Assembly (NCBI RefSeq): GCF_001571285.1
Contig: NZ_BCTM01000001.1
Span: forward strand, 124,001 to 188,000
Origin: Kluyvera cryocrescens NBRC 102467
GTDB taxonomy: Bacteria > Pseudomonadota > Gammaproteobacteria > Enterobacterales > Enterobacteriaceae
DNA: 64,000 bases
Direction of reading: 5' to 3'
In this document: positions 1-9,241 of the stretch, one piece after another
How positions within the stretch are numbered: the stretch's first letter is position 1
Layout of the letters: every line of letters begins with the position of its first letter
Program-made: the position numbers and the translations under genes
The notes under the pieces: model-generated
Seen by the model: the letters and a program-made list of their open reading frames with translations, nothing else
What the model was told of the DNA's origin: nothing
Databases searched by the model: none

Positions 1-393
1 GCCTGCGCCACCGCAGGCTACAGCTACTGGCGCTTTGAGAATAAGACCGCGGAAGCCGCGCCGAAAGAAGCACCACCGCCTGCCGCACCGGTCTTTTTCC
101 CGCTGGATACCTTTACGGTTAACCTGGGCGATGCCGATCGCGTGCTGTATGTGGGTGTGACGCTGCGAATGAAGGGTGAAGCTGACCGTGCGCGCTTGAA
201 CGACTATCTGCCGGAAGTGCGTAGCCGCATGCTTCTGCTGCTGTCGCGTCAGGATGCCACCAAACTCGCCACCGATGAGGGTAAAAAACAGCTCGCCGCC
301 GATATCAAAGCGACCCTGAGCGCGCCGCTTATCGCCGGACAGCCTAAACAGGATATTACCGACGTCCTGTACACCGCTTTTATTCTGCGATAG
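1..393 (+). CDS. fliL: Flagellar basal-body protein FliL (3' part)
   Basis: The reading frame is open from the first base to the TAG at 391-393, giving 130 residues of a protein whose start lies outside the window. What remains is the end of the inner-membrane helix, a charged, Ala/Pro-rich linker and the periplasmic domain ([18 protein letters not shown]). FliL associates with the stator around the flagellar basal body and affects torque and swarming. It is the first member seen of a collinear fliLMNOPQR operon, and fliM starts 4 bp after its stop. Identification rests on family resemblance and on the operon order. Confidence 0.95.
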   Translation, partial: ACATAGYSYWRFENKTAEAAPKEAPPPAAPVFFPLDTFTVNLGDADRVLYVGVTLRMKGEADRARLNDYLPEVRSRMLLLLSRQDATKLATDEGKKQLAADIKATLSAPLIAGQPKQDITDVLYTAFILR

Positions 394-397
394 CGCT

Positions 398-1402
398 ATG
401 GGCGACAGTATTCTTTCTCAGGCCGAAATTGATGCGCTGCTCAATGGAGACAGCGACAATGCCAGCGAGCCTCTGGCGCGTGCAGCGGGCGAAGATGATA
501 TTCGCCCCTACGACCCCAATACCCAGCGTCGCGTCGTTCGTGAGCGTTTGCAGGCGCTGGAGATCATTAACGAGCGTTTTGCGCGCCACTTCCGTATGGG
601 GCTGTTTAACCTGCTGCGCCGTAGCCCGGACATTACCGTAGGGGCGATTCGCATTCAGCCGTACCACGAGTTTGCCCGTAACCTGCCGGTGCCGACCAAC
701 CTCAACCTGATTCATTTAAAACCGCTGCGCGGGACCGGTCTGGTAGTCTTTTCACCCAGTCTGGTGTTTATCGCCGTCGATAACCTGTTCGGCGGTGATG
801 GTCGTTTCCCAACGAAAGTGGAAGGCCGCGAATTCACCCACACCGAACAGCGCGTCATCAACCGTATGCTGAAGCTGGCGCTGGAAGGCTATAGCGACGC
901 ATGGAAAGCGATTAACCCGCTGGAAGTGGAGTACGTGCGTTCAGAGATGCAGGTGAAATTCACCAATATCACCACCTCGCCGAATGACATCGTGGTCAAC
1001 ACACCGTTCCACGTGGAAATCGGCAACCTGACCGGCGAGTTCAATATCTGCCTGCCGTTCAGCATGATTGAACCGCTGCGTGAGCTTCTGGTGAATCCAC
1101 CGTTGGAAAACTCGCGTCATGAAGATCAGAACTGGCGCGAAAACCTGGTCCGTCAGGTCCAGCACTCTGAGCTGGAACTGGTGGCGAACTTCGCCGATAT
1201 CTCTTTACGGTTATCACAAATACTCAAACTAAAACCCGGCGACGTCCTGCCGATTGACAAGCCCGATCGCATTATTGCCCACGTTGACGGCGTGCCCGTA
1301 CTCACCAGCCAGTACGGTACCGTTAACGGTCAGTATGCGCTGCGCGTAGAACATTTGATCAACCCGATTTTGAATTCGCTGAACGAGGAACAGCCCAAAT
1401 GA
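398..1402 (+). CDS. fliM: Flagellar motor switch protein FliM
   Basis: This is a full-length 334-residue FliM, the C-ring protein that binds phosphorylated CheY and sets rotation direction. The N-terminus carries the CheY-binding peptide (LSQAEIDALL at about residues 5-14). A middle domain follows with a GGDGRF turn near residue 130, and then a C-terminal SpoA-type domain that packs against FliN. The ATG lies 4 bp after the fliL stop, and the gene's end overlaps the fliN start by 4 bp (ATGA), so translation is probably coupled. Nothing is unusual in the protein. Confidence 0.97.
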   Translation: MGDSILSQAEIDALLNGDSDNASEPLARAAGEDDIRPYDPNTQRRVVRERLQALEIINERFARHFRMGLFNLLRRSPDITVGAIRIQPYHEFARNLPVPTNLNLIHLKPLRGTGLVVFSPSLVFIAVDNLFGGDGRFPTKVEGREFTHTEQRVINRMLKLALEGYSDAWKAINPLEVEYVRSEMQVKFTNITTSPNDIVVNTPFHVEIGNLTGEFNICLPFSMIEPLRELLVNPPLENSRHEDQNWRENLVRQVQHSELELVANFADISLRLSQILKLKPGDVLPIDKPDRIIAHVDGVPVLTSQYGTVNGQYALRVEHLINPILNSLNEEQPK

Positions 1403-1812
1403 GTGATATGAATACTCCACCCGATGACAACAGCGGATCCGTGGACGATCTGTGGGCTGAAGCGCTAAACGAGCAACAATCTACCAGCGGGAAAAGCGCC
1501 GCCGACGCGGTGTTCCAGCAGCTTGGCGGTGGCGATGTCAGCGGTACGCTACAGGATATCGATCTGATTATGGATATCCCGGTCAAGCTGACCGTGGAGC
1601 TGGGCCGCACCCGAATGACCATCAAAGAGCTGCTGCGCCTGACCCAGGGTTCAGTTGTGGCGCTGGACGGTCTGGCGGGTGAACCGCTGGATATTCTGAT
1701 TAACGGTTATTTGATTGCCCAGGGTGAAGTGGTGGTGGTCGCCGATAAATACGGCGTGCGTATCACCGATATCATTACCCCATCAGAACGTATGCGCCGT
1801 CTGAGCCGTTAA
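1399..1812 (+). CDS. fliN: Flagellar motor switch protein FliN
   Basis: A 137-residue FliN with an acidic, low-complexity N-terminal tail (residues 1-50) and a C-terminal SpoA domain (about 55-130; VKLTVELGRTRMTIKELL, then VADKYGVRITDI). It forms the bottom of the C ring with FliM and docks the FliH-FliI export ATPase. Length matches the enteric family. The ATG overlaps the fliM stop. The next gene, fliO, starts 2 bp beyond this stop, so the flagellar genes are read as one transcript. Confidence 0.97.
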   Translation: MSDMNTPPDDNSGSVDDLWAEALNEQQSTSGKSAADAVFQQLGGGDVSGTLQDIDLIMDIPVKLTVELGRTRMTIKELLRLTQGSVVALDGLAGEPLDILINGYLIAQGEVVVVADKYGVRITDIITPSERMRRLSR

Positions 1813-1813
1813 T

Positions 1814-2245
1814 ATGAAATCCCAGCCCGGCACGACTCATCCAATAAGCAGCACGGCAACCGCGCACACCAGTGAATCGGTGGCCGTGACGCATGCCAAC
1901 GAACCCATGACGTCGCCGTTAATTCAGGTTAGCGGTGCGCTGCTGGGCATTATTGTGCTGATCCTTGCCGCCGCATGGGTGGTTAAACGCGTGATGCCGG
2001 GCGCGGTAAAAGGCCGCACCGTGAACGGCCTTTCGGTTAGCGCCAGCGCCTCGCTGGGGAATCGTGAACGGGTGGTGATTGTTAACGTCGAAGATGCGCG
2101 GCTGGTGCTCGGCGTTACCGCTCAGCAGGTCACCCTGTTACATACCCTTCCGCCGGCTCCGGTGGATCCACAGCCGCCAGCGGCGGCAGTGCCAGAATTT
2201 GCTTCACTGATGAAAACTATGCTTAAGCGTCCTGGGAGATCCTGA
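1814..2245 (+). CDS. fliO: Flagellar export apparatus protein FliO
   Basis: A 143-residue protein with one strong transmembrane segment at about residues 37-60 ([19 protein letters not shown]) and a cytoplasmic C-terminal domain ending KRPGRS, as in enteric FliO. FliO helps assemble the FliP-FliQ-FliR core of the flagellar type III export gate. E. coli FliO is nearer 120 residues, so the first 20-30 residues, rich in Thr and Ser, may be an extension, or initiation may be at the later ATG (residue 32). No clear Shine-Dalgarno sequence precedes either start. The stop codon overlaps the fliP start (TGATG). Confidence 0.92.
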   Translation: MKSQPGTTHPISSTATAHTSESVAVTHANEPMTSPLIQVSGALLGIIVLILAAAWVVKRVMPGAVKGRTVNGLSVSASASLGNRERVVIVNVEDARLVLGVTAQQVTLLHTLPPAPVDPQPPAAAVPEFASLMKTMLKRPGRS

Positions 2246-2982
2246 TGCGTCGTTTATTTTCCCTTACGCTGGGTGGGCTGCTGCTGCTCTCCCCTTCGGC
2301 CTTCGCTGAGCTGCCGGGCCTAATTAGCCAGCCGCTGGCCAACGGCGGCCAAAGCTGGTCGTTGCCGATTCAGACGCTGGTGTTTATCACCTCGTTGACG
2401 TTTATCCCGGCTATTTTGCTGATGATGACCAGTTTTACCCGCATCATCATCGTTTTTGGTCTGTTGCGCAGCGCGTTGGGTACCCCATCCGCTCCGCCAA
2501 ACCAGGTTTTACTCGGGCTGGCGCTGTTTTTAACCTTTTTTATCATGTCGCCGGTTATCGATAAAATCTACACCGAGGCCTACCAGCCGTTTAGTGAAGA
2601 CAAAATCTCCATGCAGGAAGCGCTCGATAAAGGTGCCCAACCGCTGAGAGAGTTCATGCTGCGCCAGACGCGCGAGGCCGATCTTGCCTTGTTTGCAAGG
2701 CTTGCCAACAGTGCGCCGATTCAGGGACCGGAAGCCGTGCCCATGCGTATTCTGCTGCCGGCGTACGTCACCAGCGAGCTGAAAACGGCCTTCCAGATTG
2801 GCTTCACGATATTTATTCCCTTCCTGATTATCGATCTGGTGATCGCCAGCGTGCTGATGGCCCTCGGGATGATGATGGTTCCGCCCGCCACTATCGCGCT
2901 ACCGTTCAAGCTGATGCTGTTTGTTCTGGTCGATGGTTGGCAACTGCTGGTTGGGTCGCTGGCGCAAAGTTTTTACAGTTAA
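2245..2982 (+). CDS. fliP: Flagellar export gate protein FliP
   Basis: A 245-residue FliP with a cleavable signal peptide (residues 1-21, ending AFA) followed by four hydrophobic segments, typical of the family. Five FliP subunits with FliQ and FliR make the core channel of the flagellar type III secretion system. The conserved [12 protein letters not shown] and [14 protein letters not shown] blocks are present. The start overlaps the fliO stop. fliQ starts 9 bp downstream with an AAGGAG ribosome-binding site. Confidence 0.97.
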   Translation: MRRLFSLTLGGLLLLSPSAFAELPGLISQPLANGGQSWSLPIQTLVFITSLTFIPAILLMMTSFTRIIIVFGLLRSALGTPSAPPNQVLLGLALFLTFFIMSPVIDKIYTEAYQPFSEDKISMQEALDKGAQPLREFMLRQTREADLALFARLANSAPIQGPEAVPMRILLPAYVTSELKTAFQIGFTIFIPFLIIDLVIASVLMALGMMMVPPATIALPFKLMLFVLVDGWQLLVGSLAQSFYS

Positions 2983-2991
2983 GGAGTAACC

Positions 2992-3261
2992 ATGACCCCT
3001 GAATCCGTCATGATGATGGGCACCGAAGCGATGAAAGTGGCGCTGGCCCTGGCTGCCCCGCTGCTGCTGGTATCGCTGGTGACCGGTCTGATTATCAGTA
3101 TCCTGCAGGCGGCAACGCAGATTAACGAAATGACGCTGTCGTTTATTCCCAAAATTATTGCCGTTTTTATCGCTATCATTGTCGCCGGGCCATGGATGCT
3201 CAACCTGCTTTTAGACTATGTGCGCACGTTATTTAACAACCTCCCCTACATCATCGGTTAA
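2992..3261 (+). CDS. fliQ: Flagellar export gate protein FliQ
   Basis: An 89-residue, two-helix membrane protein of the FliQ/SpaQ family: hydrophobic segments at about residues 17-40 and 50-75 surround the conserved [17 protein letters not shown] stretch. It is a stoichiometric part of the FliPQR export gate. AAGGAG lies 5 bp upstream of the ATG. fliR starts 5 bp after its stop. Length and sequence are standard. Confidence 0.97.
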   Translation: MTPESVMMMGTEAMKVALALAAPLLLVSLVTGLIISILQAATQINEMTLSFIPKIIAVFIAIIVAGPWMLNLLLDYVRTLFNNLPYIIG

Positions 3262-3266
3262 GCCCC

Positions 3267-4061
3267 ATGATGCACGTCACCAGCGACCAGTGGATTTCCT
3301 GGATAAGCCTCTACTTTTGGCCGCTTCTGCGCGTGCTGGCGCTGGTCTCAACCGCGCCGATTTTAAGCGAAAAGTCAGTGCCCAAGCGGGTGAAACTCGG
3401 CCTCGGCTTCCTTATCACCATCGTGATTGCGCCGTCACTGCCGGTGGTCGAGGTACCGTTGTTTTCCGCTCAGGCGCTATGGCTGGCGTTACAGCAAATT
3501 CTTATCGGTATTGCGCTGGGGTTTACCATGCAGTTTGCTTTTGCCGCGATAAGGACGAGCGGTGAGATTATCGGCCTGCAAATGGGGCTCTCTTTCGCCA
3601 CCTTTGTCGACCCCGGCAGCAACCTCAACATGCCGGTTCTGGCGCGTATTATGGATATGCTGGCACTGCTGCTATTTCTCGTATTTAACGGGCATTTATG
3701 GTTAATTTCGCTGCTAGTCGATACATTTCACACTCTTCCCATCGGCGGCGAACCGATCAACAGCAATGCATTTTTGGCACTCACCCGCGCCGGTGGTATG
3801 ATCTTCCTCAACGGGCTAATGTTGGCACTGCCGATTATCACCCTACTTCTCACGGTTAACCTCGCGTTGGGTATGCTTAACCGTATGACCCCACAGCTGT
3901 CCATATTCGTGATTGGTTTTCCTATCACTCTGACCATCGGCATTTTACTGATGGCAGCATTAATGCCATTGATCGCGCCATTCTGTGAACACTTATTTGG
4001 TGAAATATTCGATCTATTAGCAGATATTATCAGTGAGTTACCACGCATAAATTCTCCATAA
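3267..4061 (+). CDS. fliR: Flagellar export gate protein FliR
   Basis: A 264-residue FliR with five to six hydrophobic segments and the family blocks [24 protein letters not shown] and [15 protein letters not shown] (each seen only in part). It is the single-copy subunit that closes the FliP5Q4R1 gate. Two ATG codons stand in tandem (3267 and 3270), and the first is used here by analogy with the family. It is the last gene of the flagellar operon. No strong terminator hairpin is visible before rcsA, and the 278 bp downstream are AT-rich. Confidence 0.96.
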   Translation: MMHVTSDQWISWISLYFWPLLRVLALVSTAPILSEKSVPKRVKLGLGFLITIVIAPSLPVVEVPLFSAQALWLALQQILIGIALGFTMQFAFAAIRTSGEIIGLQMGLSFATFVDPGSNLNMPVLARIMDMLALLLFLVFNGHLWLISLLVDTFHTLPIGGEPINSNAFLALTRAGGMIFLNGLMLALPIITLLLTVNLALGMLNRMTPQLSIFVIGFPITLTIGILLMAALMPLIAPFCEHLFGEIFDLLADIISELPRINSP

Positions 4062-4181
4062 TGCCACCCGGTTATTATAAGGAAATTCCTAAAATAAAAA
4101 CGATAAAACATCTACCAGCATATCGCTGGCGCGGGTTATTTGTTTTTAGATTATTCACATAACATAACATTTACTTTACTT

Positions 4182-4195
4182 TGGGAAGATTCCTG
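4182..4195 (+). promoter_or_regulatory. Possible RcsAB box upstream of rcsA
   Basis: The 14-mer TGGGAAGATTCCTG resembles the RcsA-RcsB consensus TaAGaatatTCctA at 10 of 14 positions and sits about 145 bp before the rcsA ATG. rcsA is known to be autoregulated through such a box. The match is imperfect and no promoter element was confirmed, so this is a candidate only. Confidence 0.45.
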
Positions 4196-4339
4196 GCAAA
4201 TTATACGTAACTTTACGGGATAGTTGATGCCGCCTGATCGTCTTCATTCTCATTTTTTATTTTTTAACAGGTTCGTTAGGACGATGAAGTTCGAGGGGTA
4301 ATGGGTTAATTATCGTTACGCATTGAGTGAGGGTATGCC

Positions 4340-4963
4340 ATGTCAACGATTATTATGGATATATGCAGTTACACGCGGCTAGGGTTAACCGGCTACCTGG
4401 CCAGTCGTGGAGTGAAAAAAAGAGATATTGACAATGTAGACAGCGTAGACGGGCTTGCGGAAATCTGTTCTGCCCGACAACCCTCTGTCGTGTTCATTAA
4501 TGAGGACTGTTTTATTCACGATGTGCAAAGCAGTCTGCATATCAAGCAGATCATTAATCAACACCCCAGAACTTTGTTCATTGTTTTTATGGCAATTGCC
4601 AATATTCATTTTGACGAATATTTGATGGTTCGGAGTAATCTGCTAATTAGCTCCAAATCGATAAAGCCTGAAACGCTAGATATTATTCTGGGGAATTATC
4701 TGAAAAAAGAAACAGCGGACGTAAAGCAAACTAGCGTATCGACATTGTCATTAAGTCGTACGGAATCCAGCATGCTTAAAATGTGGATGTCAGGACAAGG
4801 GACGATACAAATTTCCGATCAGATGAATATTAAAGCCAAAACGGTATCGTCACATAAGGGTAATATTAAAAGAAAAATTAAAACGCACAATAAACAGGTG
4901 ATCTACCACGTGGTACGCCTGGCAGAGAACGTCACTTCAGGCATCTTTGTGAATATGCGCTAG
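4340..4963 (+). CDS. rcsA: Capsule synthesis co-activator RcsA
   Basis: A 207-residue RcsA, the Lon-sensitive partner of the response regulator RcsB that activates colanic acid/capsule genes. The N-terminal two thirds have no phospho-acceptor signature. The C-terminal LuxR-type helix-turn-helix (about residues 135-195) includes [18 protein letters not shown] and the recognition segment [17 protein letters not shown]. The protein end GIFVNMR is as in E. coli. The gene is monocistronic, between fliR and the convergent dsrB. DsrA, encoded 0.6 kb downstream, is known to raise rcsA expression by countering H-NS. Confidence 0.96.
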   Translation: MSTIIMDICSYTRLGLTGYLASRGVKKRDIDNVDSVDGLAEICSARQPSVVFINEDCFIHDVQSSLHIKQIINQHPRTLFIVFMAIANIHFDEYLMVRSNLLISSKSIKPETLDIILGNYLKKETADVKQTSVSTLSLSRTESSMLKMWMSGQGTIQISDQMNIKAKTVSSHKGNIKRKIKTHNKQVIYHVVRLAENVTSGIFVNMR

Positions 4964-5015
4964 GACTCGCGGGACAGGGAAACTGGCGGTATGTCTACCG
5001 CCAGGTGTCAAAAGC

Positions 5016-5225
<210 letters not shown>

Positions 5226-5356
5226 TTAGCCCAGTGTAGAACAAATTTGACGTTCTGGCAGCGCATTGCTGCATAACCGTCTACTAATCCGTCACTTACC
5301 ATTAATAGCTCAAAAAATGAGCAGTTTTATGCGACCGATGTATACTTATACAGGGA

Positions 5357-5584
5357 GTGAAAAAAAAGGTACCGGTGATGAAAGCGAATATTGACCCTCG
5401 GGGGGTAAACGTTGATGCGCTGCTGGCAGCCATCAATGAAATTAGCGAAAGTGAAATCCACCGTACGGCTGACGATCCGCATCATGTCAGCGTAGACGGT
5501 CGTGAATATCATACCTGGCATGAGCTGGCGGAAGCGTTTGAGCTGGATATACATGATTTCAGCGTCACGGAAGTCACGCGCTAG
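5357..5584 (+). CDS. yodD: Conserved small protein YodD
   Basis: A 75-residue acidic protein matching E. coli YodD from VDALLAAINEISESE to the C-terminus (DGREYHTWHELAEAFELDIHDFSV). In E. coli it is a stress- and RpoS-associated protein of unknown mechanism. A GTG at 5357 gives 75 residues, the E. coli length. The ATG at 5378, with AAGG 8 nt upstream, is an alternative giving 68 residues. TATACT at 5341-5346 is a plausible -10. The gene converges on dsrA and the two probably share the hairpin at 5598-5619. Confidence 0.85.
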   Translation: MKKKVPVMKANIDPRGVNVDALLAAINEISESEIHRTADDPHHVSVDGREYHTWHELAEAFELDIHDFSVTEVTR

Positions 5585-5593
5585 ACGGGTAAA

Positions 5594-5679
5594 AAAATCC
5601 CGACACCTACGCGTCGGGATCAACCTTGCCGAGGCAAGAAGCATTGAAATATTCGTTACATCAGGAAATCTGACGTGGA
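5594..5679 (-). ncRNA. dsrA: DsrA small regulatory RNA
   Basis: Read on the minus strand, this 86-nt stretch follows E. coli DsrA in order: the rpoS-pairing segment (GTCAGATTTCCTGATGTAAC, then GAATATTTCAATGCTTCTTGC), a middle stem, and the terminator hairpin TCCCGAC...GTCGGGA followed by Ts. DsrA is an Hfq-dependent sRNA that opens the rpoS leader and represses hns. Position downstream of rcsA/dsrB agrees. The first 32 nt differ from E. coli at a few positions, and the A/T-rich linker has drifted. The 5' end is set by the promoter spacing and by alignment to the E. coli start; the 3' end is approximate. Confidence 0.88.
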
Positions 5680-5685
5680 TGAAAC

Positions 5686-5712
5686 ATTATCTTCGTTTAT
5701 TTCGAATGACAA
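5686..5712 (-). promoter_or_regulatory. dsrA promoter
   Basis: On the minus strand, TTGTCA (5712-5707) and GATAAT (5691-5686) are separated by 15 nt. Counting 7 nt from the end of the -10 gives a start at 5679, the base that aligns with the first nucleotide of E. coli DsrA. The short spacer is not ideal, but the two lines of evidence agree. E. coli dsrA is transcribed more at low temperature; that cannot be judged here. Confidence 0.6.
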
Positions 5713-5905
5713 GAATTATTCACCTAATAAATAAGTATCACTTAACACCCTTCTCGCCATCCACTTTCGGCAAAGACTTTAAAAATCAATAAGTTGTTAA
5801 TTCCTCGTCCGAAAACTCGCCCTCCGGGCTTTGAGATTATTCTTAACCATTTATTTACCCATAAGTAAAATTTATGTGCTATGTCACCAAATACGCATGC
5901 CGCGC

Positions 5906-7612
5906 TTAATCTTCGGTACAAACCCGGTTCCGCCCGCTCTTTTTCGCCTGATACAGACGGCTATCGGCGATCGATTGCAGGTGCTCAAAGTCATAACGCA
6001 GAAGCTCTTCGCTACAGCACACGCCCAGCGACGCACTGACCCGGATGGTCTGTTTTTTACCAATCAGAATTTCGCGGCTGTTGATACTCTCTCGAATACG
6101 CTCGGCGACGATGCGCGCCTCCTCCAGGCTGGTATCCGGCAGGACAATACAGAACTCTTCCCCGCCAACGCGGCCAGCAATATCGTGCTTACGCAGTTTA
6201 TTCATCAGTACCCGGCCGATATAGACCAGCACCCTATCGCCCGCCTGATGACCATACTTGTCGTTGATTCCTTTAAAATGATCGAGATCGAGCTGGATCA
6301 CCGCCATTGGCTGGTCATTGTGCTGGCACTTCTCCAGCGCTTTGCCTGCTCGTTCAAACAGCGCTGCACGGTTGTAGAGGCGCGTCAGCATGTCATGCCA
6401 GGCCCGCCATTCCAGTGAATCCTGGAGCGACGACATATTGCGTACCATACGGCGGATCACCGCCCACGAAATCAGCAGCATTGAGCTAAACAGCAGCCAT
6501 AACAGCGTTAAGGCAATACTGATGCTGCCAAATTCGCCGCGGATACCATCATCAAGGCTATGAATGCGCAACAGCACGCCATCAAAGTTTCGCAACTTTT
6601 CCCAGCTGATGAAACGCGATACCTGGCGGACGCTACCTTCATTATCGTTCTCATAGGCATGCGCAAGCTGCGCCTGAATTTCCTGCGATAGCTGGGTGCG
6701 CCGTGACGGTAGTTGCTCTGAAGAAGCAATCAGATTCATACGTCGATCGTAGAGCTGATATTCACCGTCATCCTCGCCTTCGACTGACTGAATAAGGAAT
6801 TGTGTCACTTCGTTGACCGACAGTTGAATCGCCAGCACGCCAAACCAGTATTGTTGAAAATCCAACGGCACAGCGGCAATCACCATTTCTGCCGCCGGCG
6901 GTTTTTCCGTGTTGAAGGTGGTCAGCCATTTCACGCCGCGATCCGGGTTACTACGCTGCGATTGCGCGGTAAACCATGGGCTTGTCGCCAGCTTGTAGAA
7001 GTACTCGGTAATACTTCCACGCTCTTCGTGCTCGGTGCTGAGGTAAAAACCAGCGCGAGAGACGTAAATCATATGCGTTTCGAAACGGGACAGGTGCTGG
7101 CGAGTTAACGATGACAAACGCAGCAAATAGCCAAGCTCGATGCTGGCCATAAATTCGTTACTCAGCAGCGGGTTATCACGCGACAGCAGGTGCGTGTGTT
7201 CGACAAATGCGTCTGAAACACCGTTGAGCGGCAGAGTACGGTTGTTATTCAGGGAAATATGCCAGTCCGGCAGCGTGCGCTGACGCTCGAACTCTTGTTC
7301 CGCGGTGCGCAGAATTTCGAAAGCCAGCGGGATCTGTAGCGCCGATTGCATACCGTTACGGAAAAAAAGCAGCCTATCAGTATTGAACTGAAGCTGCGCA
7401 TCCATGTCATTGGCAACGTTTTTCAGGTTATTACGTTGACTGGAGATGTAGGCCTCTTCCAGCACAATGATTTCACGCCAGGTCAACAGTGTTGAAAATA
7501 ACACCACCACCAGAAAGCAGATGTTCACCACTCGTTCTGGTCGAATGCGCCGTGTCAGCCTCGCCCACATTCCAGGTGGTGAGGCGGTGGTCTTTACCGT
7601 CAAGGGATGCAC
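5906..7612 (-). CDS. dgcQ: Membrane diguanylate cyclase DgcQ (YedQ)
   Basis: A 568-residue protein collinear with E. coli DgcQ. It has a short cytoplasmic tail, a transmembrane helix at about residues 29-45, a periplasmic sensory region of about 300 residues (CHASE7 type), and a second helix near 360-382 (ALTLLWLLFSSMLLISW). The GGDEF domain follows, with the active-site signature RVGGEEFCIVLP, so it should convert two GTP to cyclic di-GMP. In E. coli it promotes cellulose output through BcsA. The start is GTG at 7612, with AGGGGG 5-6 nt upstream. A later in-frame ATG (residue 15) is possible. It is monocistronic and on the opposite strand from the flagellar genes. Confidence 0.94.
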   Translation of the reverse strand: MHPLTVKTTASPPGMWARLTRRIRPERVVNICFLVVVLFSTLLTWREIIVLEEAYISSQRNNLKNVANDMDAQLQFNTDRLLFFRNGMQSALQIPLAFEILRTAEQEFERQRTLPDWHISLNNNRTLPLNGVSDAFVEHTHLLSRDNPLLSNEFMASIELGYLLRLSSLTRQHLSRFETHMIYVSRAGFYLSTEHEERGSITEYFYKLATSPWFTAQSQRSNPDRGVKWLTTFNTEKPPAAEMVIAAVPLDFQQYWFGVLAIQLSVNEVTQFLIQSVEGEDDGEYQLYDRRMNLIASSEQLPSRRTQLSQEIQAQLAHAYENDNEGSVRQVSRFISWEKLRNFDGVLLRIHSLDDGIRGEFGSISIALTLLWLLFSSMLLISWAVIRRMVRNMSSLQDSLEWRAWHDMLTRLYNRAALFERAGKALEKCQHNDQPMAVIQLDLDHFKGINDKYGHQAGDRVLVYIGRVLMNKLRKHDIAGRVGGEEFCIVLPDTSLEEARIVAERIRESINSREILIGKKQTIRVSASLGVCCSEELLRYDFEHLQSIADSRLYQAKKSGRNRVCTED

Positions 7613-7776
7613 TTTGGCCCCCTGTATCTTTCGCTAACTGCCACAACGCTCAGGTTTTTCAAACTTGTCTGCTGCTGATAATCCATGATGCTCCACTACT
7701 TCACGCGACGACAAAGACTTAAAAATATTCAGTTATCTACTCAAAATAACTCGCATTGCCGGGAGGTGCTTAGTGG

Positions 7777-7887
7777 ATGAACCCGATGAACCGACTCAAA
7801 GACGTGATTCGGGTGATGAATGCCACCAACGCACAGGCAACCTTGCAGTATGACGAGTATAAAGCGCCCGGCATACGCCGGGCGTAG
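7777..7887 (+). CDS. Candidate small ORF (36 residues), unknown
   Basis: An ATG at 7777 opens a 36-residue frame (MNPMNRLKDVIRVMNATNAQ..., ending GIRRA) preceded by GGGAGG 10 nt upstream. The product would be basic and soluble, with a short amphipathic helix. It lies between dgcQ and the convergent yodC, and its last codons are built into the inverted repeat GCGCCCGGC/GCCGGGCGT at 7864-7885, which also looks like the yodC terminator. I do not recognise it. The good ribosome-binding site and the biased codons favour a real gene; the length and the hairpin overlap argue for caution. Confidence 0.4.
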   Translation: MNPMNRLKDVIRVMNATNAQATLQYDEYKAPGIRRA

Positions 7888-7896
7888 ACGCGGTCA

Positions 7897-8076
7897 TTAC
7901 GCCTTTTCTTGTTTATGTATATCGCCGGGTATCAGCTCATCTTCACGGAATGCTTCCCGTTTGACGCCGAATCCATCATACCAGCGGCACTCAACCATCC
8001 CGCTGGCATAACCCGTTACGACCATACGCGGCCCGCCATTTTTGGGCCGGACTTCATCACTGACCAAAAAGACCAT
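7897..8076 (-). CDS. yodC: Conserved small protein YodC
   Basis: A 59-residue frame on the minus strand: VFLVSDEVRPKNGGPRMVVT, then GYASGMVECRWYDGFG and a C-terminus rich in charged residues. It matches E. coli YodC in the motif GGPRM-VTGY-SGMVECRWYDG-GVKREAF. This is a DUF2158-type small protein of unknown function. GGAGG sits 5 nt before the ATG. The position between dgcQ and yedI is the same as in E. coli. A strong inverted repeat at 7864-7885, just past its stop, probably ends the transcript. Confidence 0.9.
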   Translation of the reverse strand: MVFLVSDEVRPKNGGPRMVVTGYASGMVECRWYDGFGVKREAFREDELIPGDIHKQEKA

Positions 8077-8153
8077 TATTGCCTCCGGTATCAGGGTGAA
8101 ACTGTTTCACCTTAGCCGATTCCTGACCGATTTGCGTACCGGGGCAGCATTTT

Positions 8154-9065
8154 TTATCCGTGGCGTTGACGAAGACGTGCAACCCCGTTAACCACGGCTA
8201 GCACAACGGCACCGAGGATAAAGCCCAGCACCAGATTTGCCAGCGTAGGAAGCAGCATCGCTATCCACGACGCCTGCTGAACGGCAAAGCCTTCAATGGC
8301 ATGATGCAGCGGCCCAACTCCGTGAACCACGATGCCGCCGCCGACTAAAAACATGGCCAACGTACCGACCACCGAGAGGATCTTCATCAGCCACGGCGCC
8401 ACCACCAGCAGGCCTTTGCCCACCGCCTGCGCCAGCGCACTGCTTTTTTCGACCAGCCAGTAGCCCATATCATCCAGCTTCACAATCACGCCAACGAGGC
8501 CGTAGACCCCAACCGTCACCAGTACCGCAATACCGGATAAAATCAGCACCTGATTGAGTAATGGCGCATCGGCGACAATCCCCAGCGTAATCGCAACGAT
8601 TTCCGCCGATAGGATAAAGTCCGTGCGGATAGCGCCCTTCACTTTGTCCCGCTCGTAGCTGCCGGGATCCTGCTGCGCTATCGCCTCCAGCCGCTGCTGG
8701 CGAGCCGTATCATCGCCCTTATGCTTACGCTCATGCAGCGTATGCACCACTTTTTCGACGCCTTCGAAACAGAGATAGGCACCACCAATCATCAGCAATG
8801 GCGTCACGGCCCAGGGGATAAAGGCGCTAATCAGCAGCGCCAGCGGCACGAGGATGACCTTATTGAGCATCGACCCTTTTGCTACGCTCCATACCACCGG
8901 CAGCTCGCGATTAGCCCGCACGCCCGAGACTTGCTGCGCATTCAACGATAAATCATCGCCCAGTACGCCTGCGGTTTTCTTTGCCGCCAGCTTGCCCATC
9001 ATCGAGATATCATCCAACAAGGTGGCGATATCATCTAACAAGGTTAATAAGCTACTTCCTGCCAC
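8154..9065 (-). CDS. yedI: Inner-membrane protein YedI (DUF808)
   Basis: A 303-residue DUF808 protein collinear with E. coli YedI, beginning [19 protein letters not shown] and with at least four hydrophobic stretches (about residues 65-95, 150-205, 215-250, 265-295). Function is unknown; a transport role has been suggested for the family. I take the GTG at 9065 as start because AAGGA lies 8 nt upstream of it and E. coli YedI starts at the same residue. The ATG at 9074 overlaps the ribosome-binding site. It is monocistronic, divergent from yedA. Confidence 0.92.
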   Translation of the reverse strand: MAGSSLLTLLDDIATLLDDISMMGKLAAKKTAGVLGDDLSLNAQQVSGVRANRELPVVWSVAKGSMLNKVILVPLALLISAFIPWAVTPLLMIGGAYLCFEGVEKVVHTLHERKHKGDDTARQQRLEAIAQQDPGSYERDKVKGAIRTDFILSAEIVAITLGIVADAPLLNQVLILSGIAVLVTVGVYGLVGVIVKLDDMGYWLVEKSSALAQAVGKGLLVVAPWLMKILSVVGTLAMFLVGGGIVVHGVGPLHHAIEGFAVQQASWIAMLLPTLANLVLGFILGAVVLAVVNGVARLRQRHG

Positions 9066-9241
9066 AAGTGACATCCTTCATTTTTGTATTGATAACAAAG
9101 TATGAAGCAAAAAAGCGTCAGGAGTAAGTGATACATATTTATAACATAAACACAACATTCAACCCCTGAATTAAAGCACTCGCCAGAGAGGTAGTTTTGG
9201 CGTTTACTATCTGCCTGCTTGCTATTTTGCCGTGAGGAAGT

